Shown here: one piece after another, positions 10,051 to 23,104 of the stretch
Numbering within the stretch: the stretch's first letter is position 1
Layout: every line of letters starts with the position of its first letter
Origin: Isoetes taiwanensis
Lineage: Eukaryota > Streptophyta > Lycopodiopsida > Isoetales > Isoetaceae
Reading direction: 5' to 3'
NCBI GenBank assembly: GCA_021234155.1
Contig: JAJEKV010000038.1
Location: 13,955,559 to 14,019,558 of the forward strand
DNA length: 64,000 nucleotides
Translations under genes and position numbers: made by a program
The notes under the pieces: model-generated
Seen by the model: only the letters and a program-made list of their open reading frames with translations
What the model was told of the DNA's origin: nothing
Databases searched by the model: none

Positions 10051-13000
10051 AAGAGTGGCGAGGAATTTTTATTGGAGGGTTTTTTTCATGTTGGCTTAGA
10101 GGGTTTCTTCTATCATTTATTTACAAAAAGTGCAGGAAAGAAACTTCAATATAAGGAGCTGCATACAAATCTAAATTCTTTCAATTAAAGAATTTGAGTG
10201 AAAGGAATCTTCAATATAAGGACTCCGTTAAATATATTTGATATCTATAGCAAAGGTTCTGAGCCATTACCAATGTAGTAATATAGTAAGATTCTAACAG
10301 TGTAGTAAGATTAAATAAATCTGGTTACATTGCAAGAATGTTGCGCAGCACATCAGCCACAATAACTAGTTGGATGGTGTCTAGGAATACCCTTGGATCA
10401 AGACTCAGAATTAACAAATACATACATCAAATGCTTGTTGAAATCTTGTTAGTGTATCTATTACATTTCTTGCCATTAGGGTCCAATCTTCCTTGACACC
10501 TCATATTGCTACTTGACTGAGTTCTTTTTATTGCCCACTGCTCAGTTGGAACACATATTCATGAACATCATAACTGATATTATAAAAAATAACATTCTGC
10601 CTAGTTGAAGCATTTTGGAAATGTGTAAGCGCTTTTATCTAATCTATGGCTATCAGAATCAACGTATTGGTTATATTTGATATCTCTTGTCCGCTTGATG
10701 ACTATTTGGTTGTTAATCCCTGGCCCTAAATGCACTAGTCAAACTCCTATTGTATGCAAGACAACTGACTTGACTGCTACCATGCCAGTTGAAGGTATCA
10801 TATTGCTAGAAATAGGGCGCTCAATCTAGGAAGCAAAGTGGCCATTCCAGATCTTGTACTCATAAAATTATGTTCTCTAAAATATTTACACTTTACATTT
10901 TGCATAGACGGCTTTTGTTAGATCTTGCAGACAAGCATCATATAAATTTATATCTTACTAACATAGCCCCTTGATGCTAAACAACTAGCATGCATAGACT
11001 CAAATAGATTTGTATTTGAAATGTGTGCGTCGAAATAATGCATCTCGACTAGGTGGTGACCTTATAAGTTGTTCATGTTTTCCAATGTGCAAGACCAATC
11101 TTGTCTGGCTGGAATTATCAAGCAACACATAGTTCAGTTTACTGTGGGTTCATTATGGTTTGTTATGGGTTCATTATGGTTGTAATGGTTTATCCTTCCT
11201 ATTATAAGGCAGATATATTTTTCTGCTGGAGTGTAATTTCTTCCTTACAAATTACAGTGGAATGACACGTTGCGATTTAGGCATTTATGGCAGATTAGGC
11301 ATTTATGACAGACAGATGCATTTATTGCCGCCATTAATACACTGCATTTATTGCGGCCGATGTCCGCCATAGCCAAATCGATTTTTTTGTTTGATCGACT
11401 TTGTACGGAGGTCCGGTCAATTCGCGGATGACAAGCCACGGCGTAAAAATTTAAAACCGCCACGATTTCCACTTCGATCGGTTAAATCCTTCACAGAATC
11501 AAGCCTAAAGCTTCAAAATCCATCTCTGGAGAGGTTATGACAGATAATCAAAGTCTGCAACTGTAAAATACTTGGATCAACAAAGTCTCTGTTCTTAGAT
11601 GTTGTTTGCCAGTTAAATCCTGCTACCAGAGGAAGAGGCGAAAGGGATCCCCGCTTCTATCGATGCTCGCTTTGATCTCGCATGCGATGCATCGGCAAAT
11701 AGAGGTAAGCAAAAGGTCGTTTTTGCAAAGTGGAGAAGCTACGTTGCCCAATATTTGAAGCCAAAATAACGATTTGATGCCATAGCCATCCAATCCGAAT
11801 TTGTTAAAACTATCGCGAATCGTTAAGATCACCCATAACCCGGACCCCGATTGCTCTCTTACGCCCTTTTTTTGTGTCTTTATAGACTTAACTATGGCTT
11901 GGTCCGTAGCTGGGACCATTATTCCATTGCTTTTCGCGTCGAAAGCGTTGCCTCGAGCTTTTCCAAAATTGGGGCTTTCGCGACCGATGCAAACGTAGGC
12001 AAAGGTGAGATCATGGGTTTCTTCATGACTTACTTCATAAGGAGCAAAAGGCCCAAAATTATCAAACTAATTGCTGGAAGCCCAAAAAAAGGCGATTTGC
12101 TCAGGGCCGATTGAGCCTCTGGGGCCTTGCCAGACCGACCCGGTTTTCCCTTGCTAAACCGATGGGGGCACGGGCGCAGGGGGCAAAGAACCGATTCGAT
12201 GCTGCGATTCCCGAGGGAGGCCTGGACTGAATGTATTTCGGATCTGGATCGGGATCCAGGTCCCCTCTTTCGTTGGTTCTACCTGCCGCCACAAACCTAG
12301 CCACGTGTTCCACCTATGTGGGCATTCTCATTCTTATCTTTTCCAATATGACTCTTGAATATTGAATACTGAAGGGCGGCGACTAAAGCAAACATATGTC
12401 TGAGTTTGGTATTTATTTGGTGCCACTGCCAGATTCTATTTGGCTTCGTCCCCAAGGTCAGATTATGGTGCAAAGATATATTAGGTCTCTTTCTCCGCTC
12501 TATTCACACAGATGCATACATTCCTATGTAATTCAGTTATCCCTTTGATTGTAAAAAAATGAGTTTTGAATTTAAATAGATGTCAAAAGCTTCTGGACAT
12601 GCTGATATTTAATCTGTTATGCAGTGATTTAATTTATGATTTGTTGGGTAATCTTTCAAGTCGTTTCAAAGAGCTTGATGTAGCAACTATTCTACAATTG
12701 CTGCAATGTAAGCGTTGCTTAGTGACCAACCACGTGGATATACCCATAAATATTCCTTTATATACCATTGATCTACTTTCAAATATGTGACTACATCCCC
12801 ATCAATTACAATGGCTTGAGAGACCATGCTCGAACAAAACCCATGTCTGCAACCCTCGACTATCCCATGGGCATGAATCATGAGGCAACAACACGAGTTC
12901 AAGTTCCTTACTCAAATTCATATGCACACAAATTCGACATATATAAGTCAATACATGGGAATGTTCTCACACAAATTCTTCACTATTATGTCCTGGATTT

Positions 13001-13075
13001 CAAGAACATCTTCTATACCATTCCAAAGATATACAAATCCGCCTTTCTAGAAATAAGTTGGGGAAGAGAAATGTT

Positions 13076-13097
13076 CGCGGCGGCCTTGGCCGCCGCG
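13076..13097. repeat. GC-rich palindrome, 10 bp arms
   Basis: CGCGGCGGCC-TT-GGCCGCCGCG is perfectly self-complementary except for the central TT. Weaker complementarity (gaaat/atttc) continues outward. It stands out from the AT-rich surroundings and could be the centre of an eroded fold-back element. Confidence 0.7.
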
Positions 13098-15330
13098 ATA
13101 AATTTCTTGTAGTTGATAATAAAGGAAAGTTGAACAAGGGGACAAAAATAAAGGGATGAAGAAAAATACAATGGATAATAAAGGGACGAAAGCGAGGGAT
13201 TGGTTTATAATGGATAATAAAGAGACAAAAACAAGAGCAACGGGACGAAAACAAAGGTCCCGTTTCACAAGGGGTTGCCCTCATGAATGGGGAGCGAAGG
13301 ATTATAGAAATGGATTGCAATATGCACAATTAACATTCCTGGTCAAGAATTGTTCCACATCAGCCTGCTCTACTAGTCAATGTCTTTTGCCATTGAAGTG
13401 TCGACAACATCTATTGATTATGATGACACGAACACATCGCAATCCAACTCCAAAGTATCATGGGCCGATGCAAAAATTATTCCAAAGATTTGATCACTCT
13501 GATCGTGAAAATGTTGTTTAAAAAAAAAAAAAAAAATTAAACCACTCTATATTTGGTGCCAGTAGATCATGCAGTTTGCTCCATGATAAATACTCGAATA
13601 AAAATAAACTATAATTTCTGTAACCCCTAGAAGACCTATCCATGCACTGTCTCCAAGAAAAAAGAAAAGAGAACAAACCAAATACGACAAGCATGCATGT
13701 AATCCTTACTAATTTCCATCTCCACAGTGTCCATTCTTACTGAAGGTCTAGAACACCGTTTGTCGGGTCCATGAACAGAAAGAATTGCCAAACTTTATGT
13801 AATGATGGAGGGGAACAATATTGATGTGGAAAATAAGAACCCTAAGTTTTACCCAGATCAAACCTTGGCCAAACATATTCTATATCTAGAGCAAAAGCCA
13901 AAAGAGCATTCACCTGCAACAATAACATCTCCAAAAAACTAGAACAAACCAAGCAGCAAGCAACATAAAAAACAACACCAAGTCTAATCAAGTATAGAAG
14001 GCATGCTCCAGGAAAGTAAATAAGCAAATAGCAAATCATTCGGCAAACCTTAACTTTCTGAAGATCACTACTAGATTCTGAAGATCGATTGGCAGACCTG
14101 AAGTTCTTGAATCTCCAAAGTCGGAGCTACCATAATCGAGCCTGCAAAAAACATGACATGAAAAACACAACTCCAACTCGGCTTCACTGCATTCTGTCAC
14201 TGCAAATAGAAAGTGGCGAGTGCTGCTTTTAGTTTCCATTAGCTCTCTCAAAATCTCCACCTTTGGGACATATCTCACTGACCCTAGGGTTTTCCCTTCG
14301 GCCAACGGAAAAACAAAAGGGACGTTGAAAATCAGAAGAAAAAGCAAATGGGGACAAAAACAAAAACGAAAACGAAGGGGGAAAAAGGCCATATGGCGGG
14401 AAAAAGGCCATGTGGCATGGCAGCATCTCTATGTGCCGACTGGTTCTATGTGCCACTTTTGTATGCATTGAAAGAAGTTTGTAGCAAAAGGGGGGCGCGC
14501 CGGCGCACCCCATAGTTTATGCTCTTCCCGAAGTTTATGATATTCCTTTTTTATTCCTGAAGCTTCTGATCTGCATACTCTGAAATGCATCAAACTAGGA
14601 TGCATGCCAATGCATTTATCTGCAATATCTATCATGCATCTCTATTATTTGAACTTCGATATTTTTTGTCTGAGTTTTTAGTTTCTGTCTTTATATCAGG
14701 GATGATATATAAATCTAATACTTGACGATTTACCTGCTTCTAGAAAGAGAAGCCTCCAAAGATGAAGTATGAAGAGCTTGAAGAACCCAGAGGGATCTTA
14801 TCAAGCCAAAAACGGCAAAGCAAGAGGTCCATCTGTCATGTTCTTTACCATTTTAAAATTAGTAATCCTTATATTTCATATTATATTAGTTACTTTACAA
14901 TCATTCAAACCAATGCATTTCTTTACTATTACAATTCCTCTGACGATTCTGAGCAATCTGTGCAGTCTTCACTGATTCCATCCACGTGCAAGACAATTGA
15001 ACCGTATCCCAATGGTCTATTCCTTAATTAACTCATTAGATTAGGAACAAAATACTAAACGAAGCAAATATAGAGACAACTCAACCAAGCAAATATAAAC
15101 AACAGAAAAAGAAACATGATCAGTTAGTTTCAAAACTTGTAGATGTCCAGCAGAGAAGGTTCAAGACATGCCAATTCTATGGATTCAAGTTATATCGGCA
15201 CTTCTCAAGTAATTCCAGACCTTTTTGACTTACAATTAGTCCTTCCAGATATGTTTTCATTGACTGCTTATCTTCCATAGCCTTATGAGTCTCCAACAAT
15301 TTCATAATTTACCATATGCACAGGCAAAAA

Positions 15331-15445
15331 TCATGTACAGAGACTAATCACGGCAGCTCATAGCAGCTCAATTGATCAAAAGCAAAATCCCACTTGAGAA
15401 TTTCTTCATGTATAGACCTGAACCCCTTGCAATTGCTTCTCACTC
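15331..15445. repeat. Dispersed repeat, copy 1
   Basis: The order 'tcatgtacag..actaatca', 'agctcaattgatcaa', 'gaatttcttcatgtat' and 'ccttgcaattgc' is shared with 23510-23620. It is an unclassified repeat in direct orientation. Confidence 0.65.
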
Positions 15446-16039
15446 AAAGATTCCCCTCAGAATATTCGTCGCCACTTGATATTTGAGGATACCGGAAAAA
15501 ATATAGGTTAAGTGCACTTTTTAGTGTATTTTACCGAAAATCTTGTATTTTTTTGCCGGAATTTTTTTGGGATGACCGAAATTTAAGGAAAGTGGGCGGA
15601 TTTTTAGGGGCCGAACTCCGCTATTTTCAAACCATGCCTGACCTTACCATTTATGAGCTTGGCAAACGGATTAATTAATGGCAGGACTTATGTAGTACTT
15701 AAAGCAAGAGGGAGCCATTATTACATGCTAATTGTCTAGAATATATTGGCATATTCCCATCTACACCCAACCCAGCAACCACAACAGCTCGAGAGACTAC
15801 TTTTAGGTTACTTTAAGTTGTCCTCAAAGATAACTAATGTAGTTTATCTAGGACTGCAAATGCTATATTATATTTTTATAACTTTAAAATTTGGAATCTT
15901 TATGCATCTTCAATCCTTTACTGTCTGACTGAAGCATGAACCGACCTTGAAAACTCCGAAGGTAAGTAGAATTTTCCGTCGAGGCAAGACAGATTTAGTT
16001 GCCTGCTGATCGTGTTCGGCTTATGTGCAATACAGGACG

Positions 16040-18843
16040 ATGGCGTGCCTCGTGGCAGCTCGATTAGGTAGAAGGGCAATTTCTTCTGGTGCAAAGCATG
16101 TAGCAACACGGCAACGGGCATGTTTGAAGGTAGGTACTAATGAACCTAGCTTGCAAAGTTTTTGGATTCTATTACGTGTTGTGTATGTCAATGAACTGTT
16201 TTTAGCTAAATCGTTATACCTTGCAGGATATCACCCCTTCATACATCTTTTCATCTTCAGGCTATGGTTGGCGATCTGCATTACGACCCTTCAGCAGGCA
16301 AGTTACTAAATACCTCAAAAATGTTGGAGAAAAAGTTGTTGTACTTAGTGTAGCTTGTTTCCACTTGTTATTGCTTTACATAATGCGGTCAGATAACCTT
16401 TGAACGCCTCTTATATGCCCTTAGTAATATTGCTGGAAGGTTGAGCTAATAATTCAGTGCCAAGTCTGTGATAATCTTATATCTACATCTATGAAAATAT
16501 TTCTTTCTTTCAATGCAATGTTATTTTACTGAGGGGTGTTTAGTCCATAGTTGTCTGCCTTAATTATCAACATAATGTTTAGAATCTCTCCTACTTTCCT
16601 AAGTGAATTTTCTATACTTGCTGTCTAACGTTTTGCAGCAAAGGGGCTCTGCACAGTAGTTACGAATTCACTAATTCATGTTTCTTTTGCAGCAAAGGAG
16701 GTTCGGACATTATTGGTATCGATTTGGGAACCACTAACTCATGTGTTGCTGTTATGGAAGGCAAGGTAGGTATCATGATGGTTTTTATGCTGAGCATGAG
16801 TGATGGGCCAATGGTTGATATATTCCTGCATGCACCAATTAGAATGTGTCTTTAACTTAGTTAGATGACTGTAGAGACATCACTGAGCTATGGATTATTG
16901 TAACTTGTTGTTAACAGCTTCTTTCTCTTTCTGTTGATTTTTGTCCAGACACCCAAGGTGATAGAAAATGCTGAAGGAGCAAGAACGACTCCATCTGTTG
17001 TAGCATTCACCCCGAAAGGTGAACGGTTAGTTGGCACGCCAGCAAAGAGACAGGCAGTAACAAACCCAACAAACACTCTCTATGGAACTAAACGTCTAAT
17101 AGGTAGACAGTTTGACGATGCTCAAGTTCAAAAGGAAATGAAGATGGTGCCATACAAGATTGTTAGGGCACCAAATGGTGATGCATGGGTTGAAGCTGGA
17201 GGGCAGAAGTACTCGCCCAGTCAGGTTGGAGCCTTTGTTTTGGGAAAGATGAGGGAGACTGCAGAAGCTTATCTCGGTAGGTCAGTGTCAAGAGCAGTTA
17301 TTACAGTCCCTGCTTACTTCAATGATGCTCAACGGCAAGCAACAAAAGATGCTGGGAGAATAGCCGGACTTCAGGTTGAACGAATTATAAATGAACCAAC
17401 AGCTGCATCACTTTCTTATGGTATGGATAAGAAGGAAGGTCTGATTGCCGTTTTTGATCTTGGAGGAGGGACATTTGATATTTCTATTTTAGAAATTTCA
17501 GGGGGCGTTTTTGAGGTAGATGTGGACTCTGTATCTTATTGGCAGTTATCTTGTTGGCATCCAGTTAATCTGTGAGCCTTACTTGTTTTGCATTGCAGGT
17601 AAAAGCTACAAATGGTGATACTTTCCTTGGGGGTGAAGATTTTGATAATGCTTTAGTGCACCATCTTCTTGCCGAGTTCAAGAGAGACCAAGGAATTGAT
17701 CTGGCCAATGATAGACTTGCAATACAGAGACTCAGAGAGGCAGCAGAAAAAGCAAAAGTTGAGTTGTCATCTACCACCCAAACTGATATTAATCTTCCCT
17801 TTATTACCGCAGATGCATCAGGTGCCAAGCATTTGAATATGACCTTAACAAGGTCTAAGTTTGAAACGTTGGTGAATGACTTAATTGAAAGGACTAAGCA
17901 GCCTTGCAAGGATTGCATGAAAGATGCTGGCATAACTGCCAAGGACATCAATGAAGTGCTATTAGTGGGAGGTATGACGAGGATGCCCAAGGTCCAGGAG
18001 GTGGTCAACAGCCTATTTGGCAAGGACCCATGCAAGGGAGTTAACCCAGATGAGGTGGTAGCCATGGGTGCTGCCATACAAGGAGGGGTCCTTCGCGGTG
18101 ATGTGAAGGATCTTTTGTTGTTAGATGTAACACCATTGTCTCTAGGAATTGAAACTCTAGGAGGAGTGTTCACTAGATTGATCACCAGGAACACAACTAT
18201 TCCAACCAAAAAAAGTCAGGTCTTTTCAACTGCCGCAGATGGACAGACACAGGTGGGTGTTAAGGTTTTGCAAGGAGAGCGTGAAATGGCATCAGACAAC
18301 AAGCTTCTTGGTCAGTTCGATTTGGTTGGCATCCCTCCAGCTCCCAGGGGCGTTCCACAAATAGAAGTGACATTTGATATTGATGCCAATGGTATTGTAA
18401 ATGTCTCTGCTCGTGATAAGGCCACGGGAAAGGAACAAGCGATCACCATTCAGTCTTCTGGTGGTCTGTCAGAGTCCGAGATTGAGAAGATGGTGAAAGA
18501 TGCCGAGATATATGCTCAAAAGGACAAGGAAAGGAAGGAATTGATTGATGCCAAGAATGACGCAGACACTTTAATATACTCAACTGAAAAAAGCTTAAAC
18601 GAATACAAGGACAAGATTCCTCAGGATGTTGCTGAGAACATCAAGTCGTCCGTGGATGATCTTAGGAAAGCTATGGAGTCAGAAAATGTTCAAGAAATTA
18701 AGCAGAAAACCTCTGCAGCCCAAGCTGCTTCACTAAAGATTGGTGAAGCAATTTCTAAGCAGTCTTCAGGAGGGTCTAGTCAGCCTGGTTCAGGTGAGCA
18801 GGCAGCAGAAGCAGAATATGACGATGTAAAACAAGGCAAATAG
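16040..18843 (+). CDS. Mitochondrial HSP70 chaperone (five exons)
   Basis: Exons: 16040-16129, 16227-16297, 16693-16765, 16949-17515, 17599-18843, giving 681 residues, the usual length of plant mitochondrial HSP70 (DnaK type). This ATP-driven chaperone pulls precursors into the matrix and folds proteins with J-domain and GrpE partners. The first ~55 residues are an Arg/Ser-rich presequence ([17 protein letters not shown]). Then come the ATPase motifs [10 protein letters not shown] (62-70), DLGGGTFD (~248) and [10 protein letters not shown] (~388), the linker [16 protein letters not shown], the substrate-binding domain and an acidic-basic tail EYDDVKQGK. All exon joins keep frame. Intron 2 must start with GC (AG|GCAAGT at 16298) because the nearby GT would shift the frame. 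AATAAA at 18923 is a likely poly-A signal. I see no damage. A possible 5'UTR intron is 15962-16035 (GTAAGT...ATACAG). Confidence 0.95.
16298..16692 (+). other. GC-AG intron with two competing 3' splice sites
   Basis: The donor AG|GCAAGT at 16298 is the standard form of GC-AG introns. Two acceptors share the context TTTTGCAG|CAAAGG(G/A)G: one ends at 16638 and the other at 16692. They are exactly 54 bp apart, and the interval is open in the gene's frame, so use of the upstream site would add 18 residues next to the presequence cleavage region. Confidence 0.75.
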
Positions 18844-18922
18844 ACAAGGGTGTGGAATTTTGTAAATGCTCCAGGATTTTGTTTTGACTCTTTGTACTAT
18901 TTTGAGCTCCCAAATTTATAGG

Positions 18923-18928
18923 AATAAA
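18923..18928 (+). promoter_or_regulatory. Poly-A signal of the HSP70 gene
   Basis: AATAAA lies 80 bases after the stop codon, in an AT-rich 3' region. Confidence 0.5.
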
Positions 18929-19498
18929 ACTGGCTGCAATGCTGGGTAACTAGAAAGCAAATGTGCTAATTGCAGGACTGCTAATTGTCGGCCTACCTCT
19001 AGACCTTTACTTTTGCTAGGTTGGTAATGTTTCTGCAGGTGAGAAGGAACTCAGGAGGCAATTGTGCAAAAATGAAGTGGGTTTTGTGTATTTAGGAAAG
19101 GAGGACCTAAATTTTAGTTTATAAATAAGGATGTTCATACATGCCCAGCCAAACAGGGCAGCTGGTGGTTTGATACACCTTAAGCTGCCCTTGTTTTTAT
19201 TTGAGTGTGTTTCTAGTTGTTTAGGCCTTGGGGGTCGTTAACAGTTAATTATGTTCAACAAACAGACCCCACTTCCATTTACCATATATACTTATGTAGG
19301 GTTCACATGGATGAGTGCGTCAGACTCCTGGCTGAGTAGTCATGGTCAGCGCTGAATGTTTTATTCAGCCACGTATTCACATGCGGCCAGGTGTTTTTAT
19401 CATCAGAACTCCCACCGCCATTAAGCTAGCTTAAAAACAATCGATTTTTCTTGAAATCTTTATCTCCTCCGGCTTGTTCTTTACATTACTGAGTTCTT

Positions 19499-20676
19499 CA
19501 TGGCTCAAGATCATCCTCCTGTGCTCAATTACGGTGAACGGGACTGTCCTCAATTACGGTGAACAGGATGATGGGGAGGATGATTTCGAGCAACTATTTT
19601 AGAGGGAAAAACTACAATATACCCCTAACTTTTTGCATATAGATTATTTGTTGTTGGCTGGATGTTCTCTTCTCTATGATTTGCCAAACAACTCGAGAGT
19701 ACTGGGTATATCCCAGGCAAGAGGCTTTTTGGCGGGATGTAGCTCTTCCTTGTGGCTAGAATTAGGATTGGCATAGAATGTCTGTCCATAATTTTGAGAC
19801 TTTACTGAAGCTCGTGGCCCCACATATACCTGAGCCAAATCCAGAAAATCGTGTGAGAGAACCTATGCTTGTGTAGTATTCAGGCTTGCACATAATAACA
19901 AATGCTTTATTTGTGCACAATTATTTGGCCTTGGAGTGTCAACTGTGCACGAGGATGATAGTGGAAATTCTTGCCACTGAGCAGCTCCAGACGGTCACAG
20001 ACTACAACAAATAATACAGGATTTTGAATCCATATCAGGTCTTCCGCAAGTGGCTAGGGTGATAGATGGATCTCACATCCCTTTGCGCTACAAACCAGCA
20101 GCCCGGTTTACACCAGTTGATTAGTGGTGCATGCATCATTTTCATTCAATTCTTCTTCAAGTGTGTGATGCTTCCAAAATATTTTGGAACATTTGTTGTG
20201 ATGCACCAGGCGGATCACACGATACACGCCATTTTTATACTTCACCTTTATATAACAAGCTCATCACCAGGCAGATTCTTGCGCTTCCTATTAGGAGGAT
20301 TCGTGGATTGAGAGTCAAACCTTTTTTATTGGGTGACTCATCGTCTTCAATGCTGGTTGTAACAAGAAGAAAGCTCAATGATACTCCTGAACAAATCCTT
20401 TTTCTCAAGAAAATGTCACAAGTCAGGGTTCTAATTGAAAATGCTTTTGCACTCCTCAAGGGTAGATGGAAGATTTTGGAAGACATGCCATTGCCATTTG
20501 CACCACGTGTGGTGGTTGCTTGTTGTGTGCTGCACAATTTCTTGCAGCTTCATGGCGAAGAGGAGAATGTAGAAGGTCAAGTGGACATTTATGGTGGAGG
20601 AGCAATAATGCAAGGTCAAAAGGTAACCTCCTCCGAAGAACATTGTTCAAGTATATGCAAGACCAAGGCCTACTGA
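19499..20676 (+). pseudogene. PIF/Harbinger-type transposase, degraded
   Basis: The DDE_4 (Harbinger) pattern can be followed through several breaks: an N-terminal FWRDVALP / RMSVHNFETLLKLVAP block near 19.72-19.82 kb, then ARVIDGSHIPLRYKP near 20.06 kb (first catalytic Asp), a TAG at about 20121, CDAPGGSHDTRHF near 20.19 kb (second Asp), and VLIENAFALLKGRWKIL with VACCVLHNFLQLHGE at 20.43-20.56 kb (the ExxFxxLKxRW and C-VLHN signatures). These enzymes cut and paste elements that make TTA/TAA target duplications. The nonsense codons make it inactive. Terminal repeats were not identified; GGGTTCACATGGAT near 19298 was considered but has no clear partner. Confidence 0.8.
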
Positions 20677-21375
20677 GGCCATAAATTCCCAACAAAAAAA
20701 TCTATGTTTGTTCTGTTTTCCTATTTTCCATGTGTGTTACAGAAACTATTAGTTAGTTTTGAATAAAGATGATTTATTCTTATGAACAATATTTTGAAAG
20801 CCTTTGAATAAATGTATTTTGTTGTTGCTGTTTTGAGTGTGAAGCAAAGTGCCAAGCATTAAAAATTATTCTGTTACGTGTGATATAAAGAAGGAAAGTG
20901 GATGGTTGGATATGTGTGAAGCAAAGTCTCAACTTTTAGGAGTTCTTACATGTGAACCAAAGACTCTCCTTCTTCTTTGAAAAAGTAACATGTAGTCTTG
21001 TGTGAAACTTAGCTTTCGTATAAAAAGGTAATAAGTGATTTCATGTGGAGCTTGGCTTTCCTTGCAGAATTACAGATGTGTACTTTGCACAAAGATATGT
21101 GCAACAAATCCATTATACTTGTAAATGGTCATTTTGCTTGAAAAAACTTTATGTTGTATGTAAAATCAGGTAGGTTGATTGGAGTGTCAAAGAACACCAT
21201 GACAATAGTTTCTGTAATTTCTATTACAGAACAGCAATATTACATAATTACAATGACATGTATAATGTTTGTAGACATAATGTTTGTAAAACAATTGCAT
21301 AAGCGAAGGAGTCTTATTCAAAAACAATAAACAAATGAAGCATAGGTCTAACATAAGTTAGAGAGCGCATATGAG

Positions 21376-22214
21376 CTAACTACTCATATTGATATCAGCT
21401 ATGGGGGGAAGAAATGGGTCTTCTTCTGTAGAGAAGTGGCTCCCATTGAATGTATTTTCAGATGGAACTAATATGTTGCCAACTGGATTGGATGGTAGTC
21501 GGGCCTGCAAGTCCATTTGAAGTCTCATTTGCATCTCCGCAAGTTGCAATTTCAATGTCTCTTTCCTCTCGGCAATTTGCAACTGTAATTGTTCTGCGCG
21601 CCCAGCTGCATCCTTTTTTGCCTGCAACTCCATTAGCTTGAGGTCTTTTTGAATGACGGTTATGTCCTTCAGAGCTCCTGCAAGAATTGAAGCAGCTTCG
21701 CGAACACCATCTTGCAGTCGCCTTGACTTTGTTTTCTTGCCATTCAAACTAGAACTACCCTTCTTGCTTGATTTTCTTTGGATCCAATTTGATGCAATAT
21801 GTCTACTCCTTTTTGTTTCTTAGCACTTTGATCTTGAATTGTAGCAGCACTATCCAAATCAGGTTCATTACGTTTCCTATTTCCATTGATATTAGATGTG
21901 GATGTGTCCCCTGATCTAAATCCTTCATTTGTGGATCCCCCGAGAAGTCCGACACATTTTGCAGAGGAGCCCAAAACTTGATCAAGCTGATCGAAATACT
22001 GCCAAGTGCTAGGAGTACCTCCTGTTTTGTTTTCTTTATTCTTTTCTTGCTTGTACCTCCTTATCATAAATTCCATCTTATTGTTTACTTGCTTTCCTGT
22101 ATATGATGCCGATAAATTCCTGTTAATCCTCTCTGCAATGAGATCATAATGCTTGGAACCAAGGTTTCCATTTCGTAGCACATTCAGATTCACATCAGCA
22201 AACTCATCAAGCAA
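21376..22214 (-). pseudogene. Myb/trihelix-like DNA-binding protein, probable Harbinger ORF1
   Basis: The minus-strand frame 22214-21744 has a trihelix/Myb-like pattern (LIAERINRNL...YTGKQVNNKMEFMIRRYK...TWQYFDQLDQVLG). A second frame, 21747-21376, continues with a Glu/Lys/Leu-rich coiled coil (LKLMELQAKKDAAGRAEQLQ). This is the layout of plant MYB/SANT-like proteins with a C-terminal coiled coil, which include the partner protein of PIF/Harbinger transposases. It lies tail-to-tail with the transposase at 20.7 kb. The frame change near 21.75 kb and the absence of an ATG at the N-terminus mark it as broken. It could also be a decayed host trihelix gene. Confidence 0.6.
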
Positions 22215-23104
22215 ATTGTCTGTTGCATTCAGTGGTCACAGCTGCTTCTTCTTCTCTAGTGCAGAACTAGGAAGTATATCAGAGGCATTTGGGACTGTTT
22301 GAGATGAGTAAAAGAAAAAGGGGAGGAGCACTATGTGTAACTAAACCATAGATATATAGGCCATTCATCAAGTACGAATCATGCCACCGCGATAAGCAAC
22401 CCTTACCATTCAATTGCATGTTTAGAATTTTAGCTAATTCCTCATTTCGGCTCAAGAGCTGAGAAAGTGTCCAATCTTCTTGCACTGGAAATGAGGACCC
22501 GCTCTAAGATGATTGTCATGATGCATCGCTTGAAGTCGGCACTTAACATCTCTATAAAATGGATAAATAAACGATGTGGACAATTTGCTTTCATTAAGCC
22601 CACTCTATTAGCAGATGTATTAACATCCTAAACTTGCACATTGCATAAAACTACCTGGACTTAAAGAGTCACTTTAAGCAATGTCTCATGCATATCATAT
22701 TCTCCTATCTGCACGTGATGGTTAGATGGTGTCTCATCCATTGACATAGCTGCAATTGGTGTCTCATGTATAGTATTATCAGAGCCTGTAGCATGTACAT
22801 GTGATTGCAAGGCACGTGCATTGAAGAAGTCCAGAATAAATAGGAAGAGTAGAGTAGCGAGTAGTTAGCAGTTCAAACCAATGTTTGACATCTAGAGGTA
22901 TCCATTGTAGACCGTAACATAATCTGATCTGAAGTTGACGACTTTGAAAATATAACTTTTTTTTATGTTGGTCAATCATGCCTCCATGTCTATAAGAAAA
23001 TCTAGCTCAACTTTTCTTACCTCGAATGCAAGAGTGTGAATGTCATCATTCTAATGGTCATCATTATATAGCAAAGGTGGACTGCACATTTCTTTGTAAT
23101 ATAT

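Larger units (their letters stand above)
10051..16000. other. Long stretch without a recognised gene
   Basis: The reading frames here are short and resemble no family. Visible landmarks are a poly-A run near 13520, degenerate GGGAC(A/G)AAA-type purine repeats at 13140-13260 and 14320-14410, and the perfect palindrome listed separately. Parts of 15.33-15.45 kb recur at 23.5 kb. Confidence 0.55.

Noticed and set aside
17565-18209. 214-codon minus-strand frame
   Set aside because: It is the antisense shadow of HSP70 exon 5.
19298-20957. GGGTTCACATGG and CATGTGAACC as Harbinger terminal repeats
   Set aside because: Only about ten bases pair, and no TTA/TAA duplication flanks them.
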